13,086 bases of DNA from assembly GCA_017520105.1 (NCBI GenBank), contig JAFWRL010000296.1:1-13086 (forward strand). Direction: 5' to 3'. Origin of the DNA: Fibrobacter sp. (GTDB lineage: Bacteria > Fibrobacterota > Fibrobacteria > Fibrobacterales > Fibrobacteraceae). Positions 12,962 through 13,086 of this stretch are shown in pieces. Each line of letters opens with the position of its first letter. The stretch's first letter is position 1. The notes under the pieces were generated by a model. That model had not been told where the DNA came from and did no database searches. It saw only the letters and a list, made by a program, of their open reading frames with translations. The position numbers were made by a program, and so were the translations under genes.

Positions 12962-13086
12962 ATGCGTAAAATTATTTTGCCGATTGCCCTTGCCGCTACC
13001 GGTTTAGCCATGGCCGCAGACATCGAAATCAACGGAAACGTCGATTTTGACTTCGCCAGCTATTTCAACAGGGATTTTGACCCCAC
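12962..13086 (+). CDS. N-terminus of a secreted, probably outer-membrane protein (3' part outside window)
   Basis: Only 41 codons are visible. GGAAGGA ends about 5 nt before the ATG, a strong ribosome site. MRKIILPIALAATGLAMA is a typical signal peptide, with cleavage probably after AMA or AMAA. The mature start (DIEINGNVDFDFASYFNRDF) alternates polar and hydrophobic or aromatic residues like the first strands of a porin-type barrel. The family cannot be named from this length. It is divergent from lolA and separated by 163 bp containing a candidate promoter. Confidence 0.7.
   Translation, partial: MRKIILPIALAATGLAMAADIEINGNVDFDFASYFNRDFDP

Noticed and set aside
1..13086. CRISPR array, tRNA or rRNA genes, insertion sequences
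   Set aside because: I saw no regularly spaced identical repeats, no tRNA-like cloverleaf with its conserved loop bases, no rRNA-like stretch and no transposase or terminal inverted repeats.

Overview
The window looks like chromosomal DNA of a Fibrobacter-type bacterium (phylum Fibrobacterota). Three things point that way: a TIGR02147-type regulator translationally coupled to a lipoprotein gene, a large secreted carbohydrate-active enzyme with a C-terminal CBM11-like domain, and a PorV-like outer-membrane protein beside a secreted protein ending in a FlgD-type Ig domain. These are recognised from family knowledge; no search was run.

Layout. (1) 1-1669, + strand: the 3' part of a secreted glycoside-hydrolase-like gene. 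(2) 1670-1878: three REP-like palindromes in alternating orientation around a rho-independent terminator. (3) 1879-2889, - strand: an unrecognised 336-aa protein with a duplicated ~100-residue domain. (4) 2890-3305: a 27-aa single-span membrane peptide gene on the - strand with its own Shine-Dalgarno sequence and strong terminator. It is divergent from the next unit, with a CRP/FNR-like palindrome and direct repeats between them. (5) 3306-5686, + strand: the TIGR02147 regulator and the lipoprotein, overlapping by 4 nt. (6) 5683-7528, - strand: EamA transporter, coaE and a DUF3392 membrane protein, closely packed. A REP-like palindrome lies inside the 3' end of coaE and encodes part of its tail. 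(7) 7616-8065, + strand: mscL, with a bidirectional terminator and a second type of dispersed repeat. (8) 8169-12798, - strand: lolA, a propeller-like secreted protein, a PorV-like barrel and recF, joined by a 3-nt gap and two 4-nt overlaps. recF starts with TTG and carries a ~70-residue low-complexity insertion. (9) 12962-end, + strand: the start of a secreted, probably outer-membrane protein, with a palindrome over its predicted -10 box.

How the genes relate. Much of the window concerns the cell envelope: LolA carries lipoproteins to the outer membrane, the PorV-like barrel and its FlgD-Ig neighbour look like a surface-export pair, and MscL, EamA and DUF3392 are inner-membrane proteins. The two carbohydrate-binding-like proteins (1-1669 and 4154-5686) fit a polysaccharide-degrading lifestyle. 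The most interesting unit for a possible undescribed system is the divergent locus at 2949-5686 (micropeptide, shared operator-like region, TIGR02147 regulator, lipoprotein). The clearest oddity is the repeat-encoded tail of CoaE.
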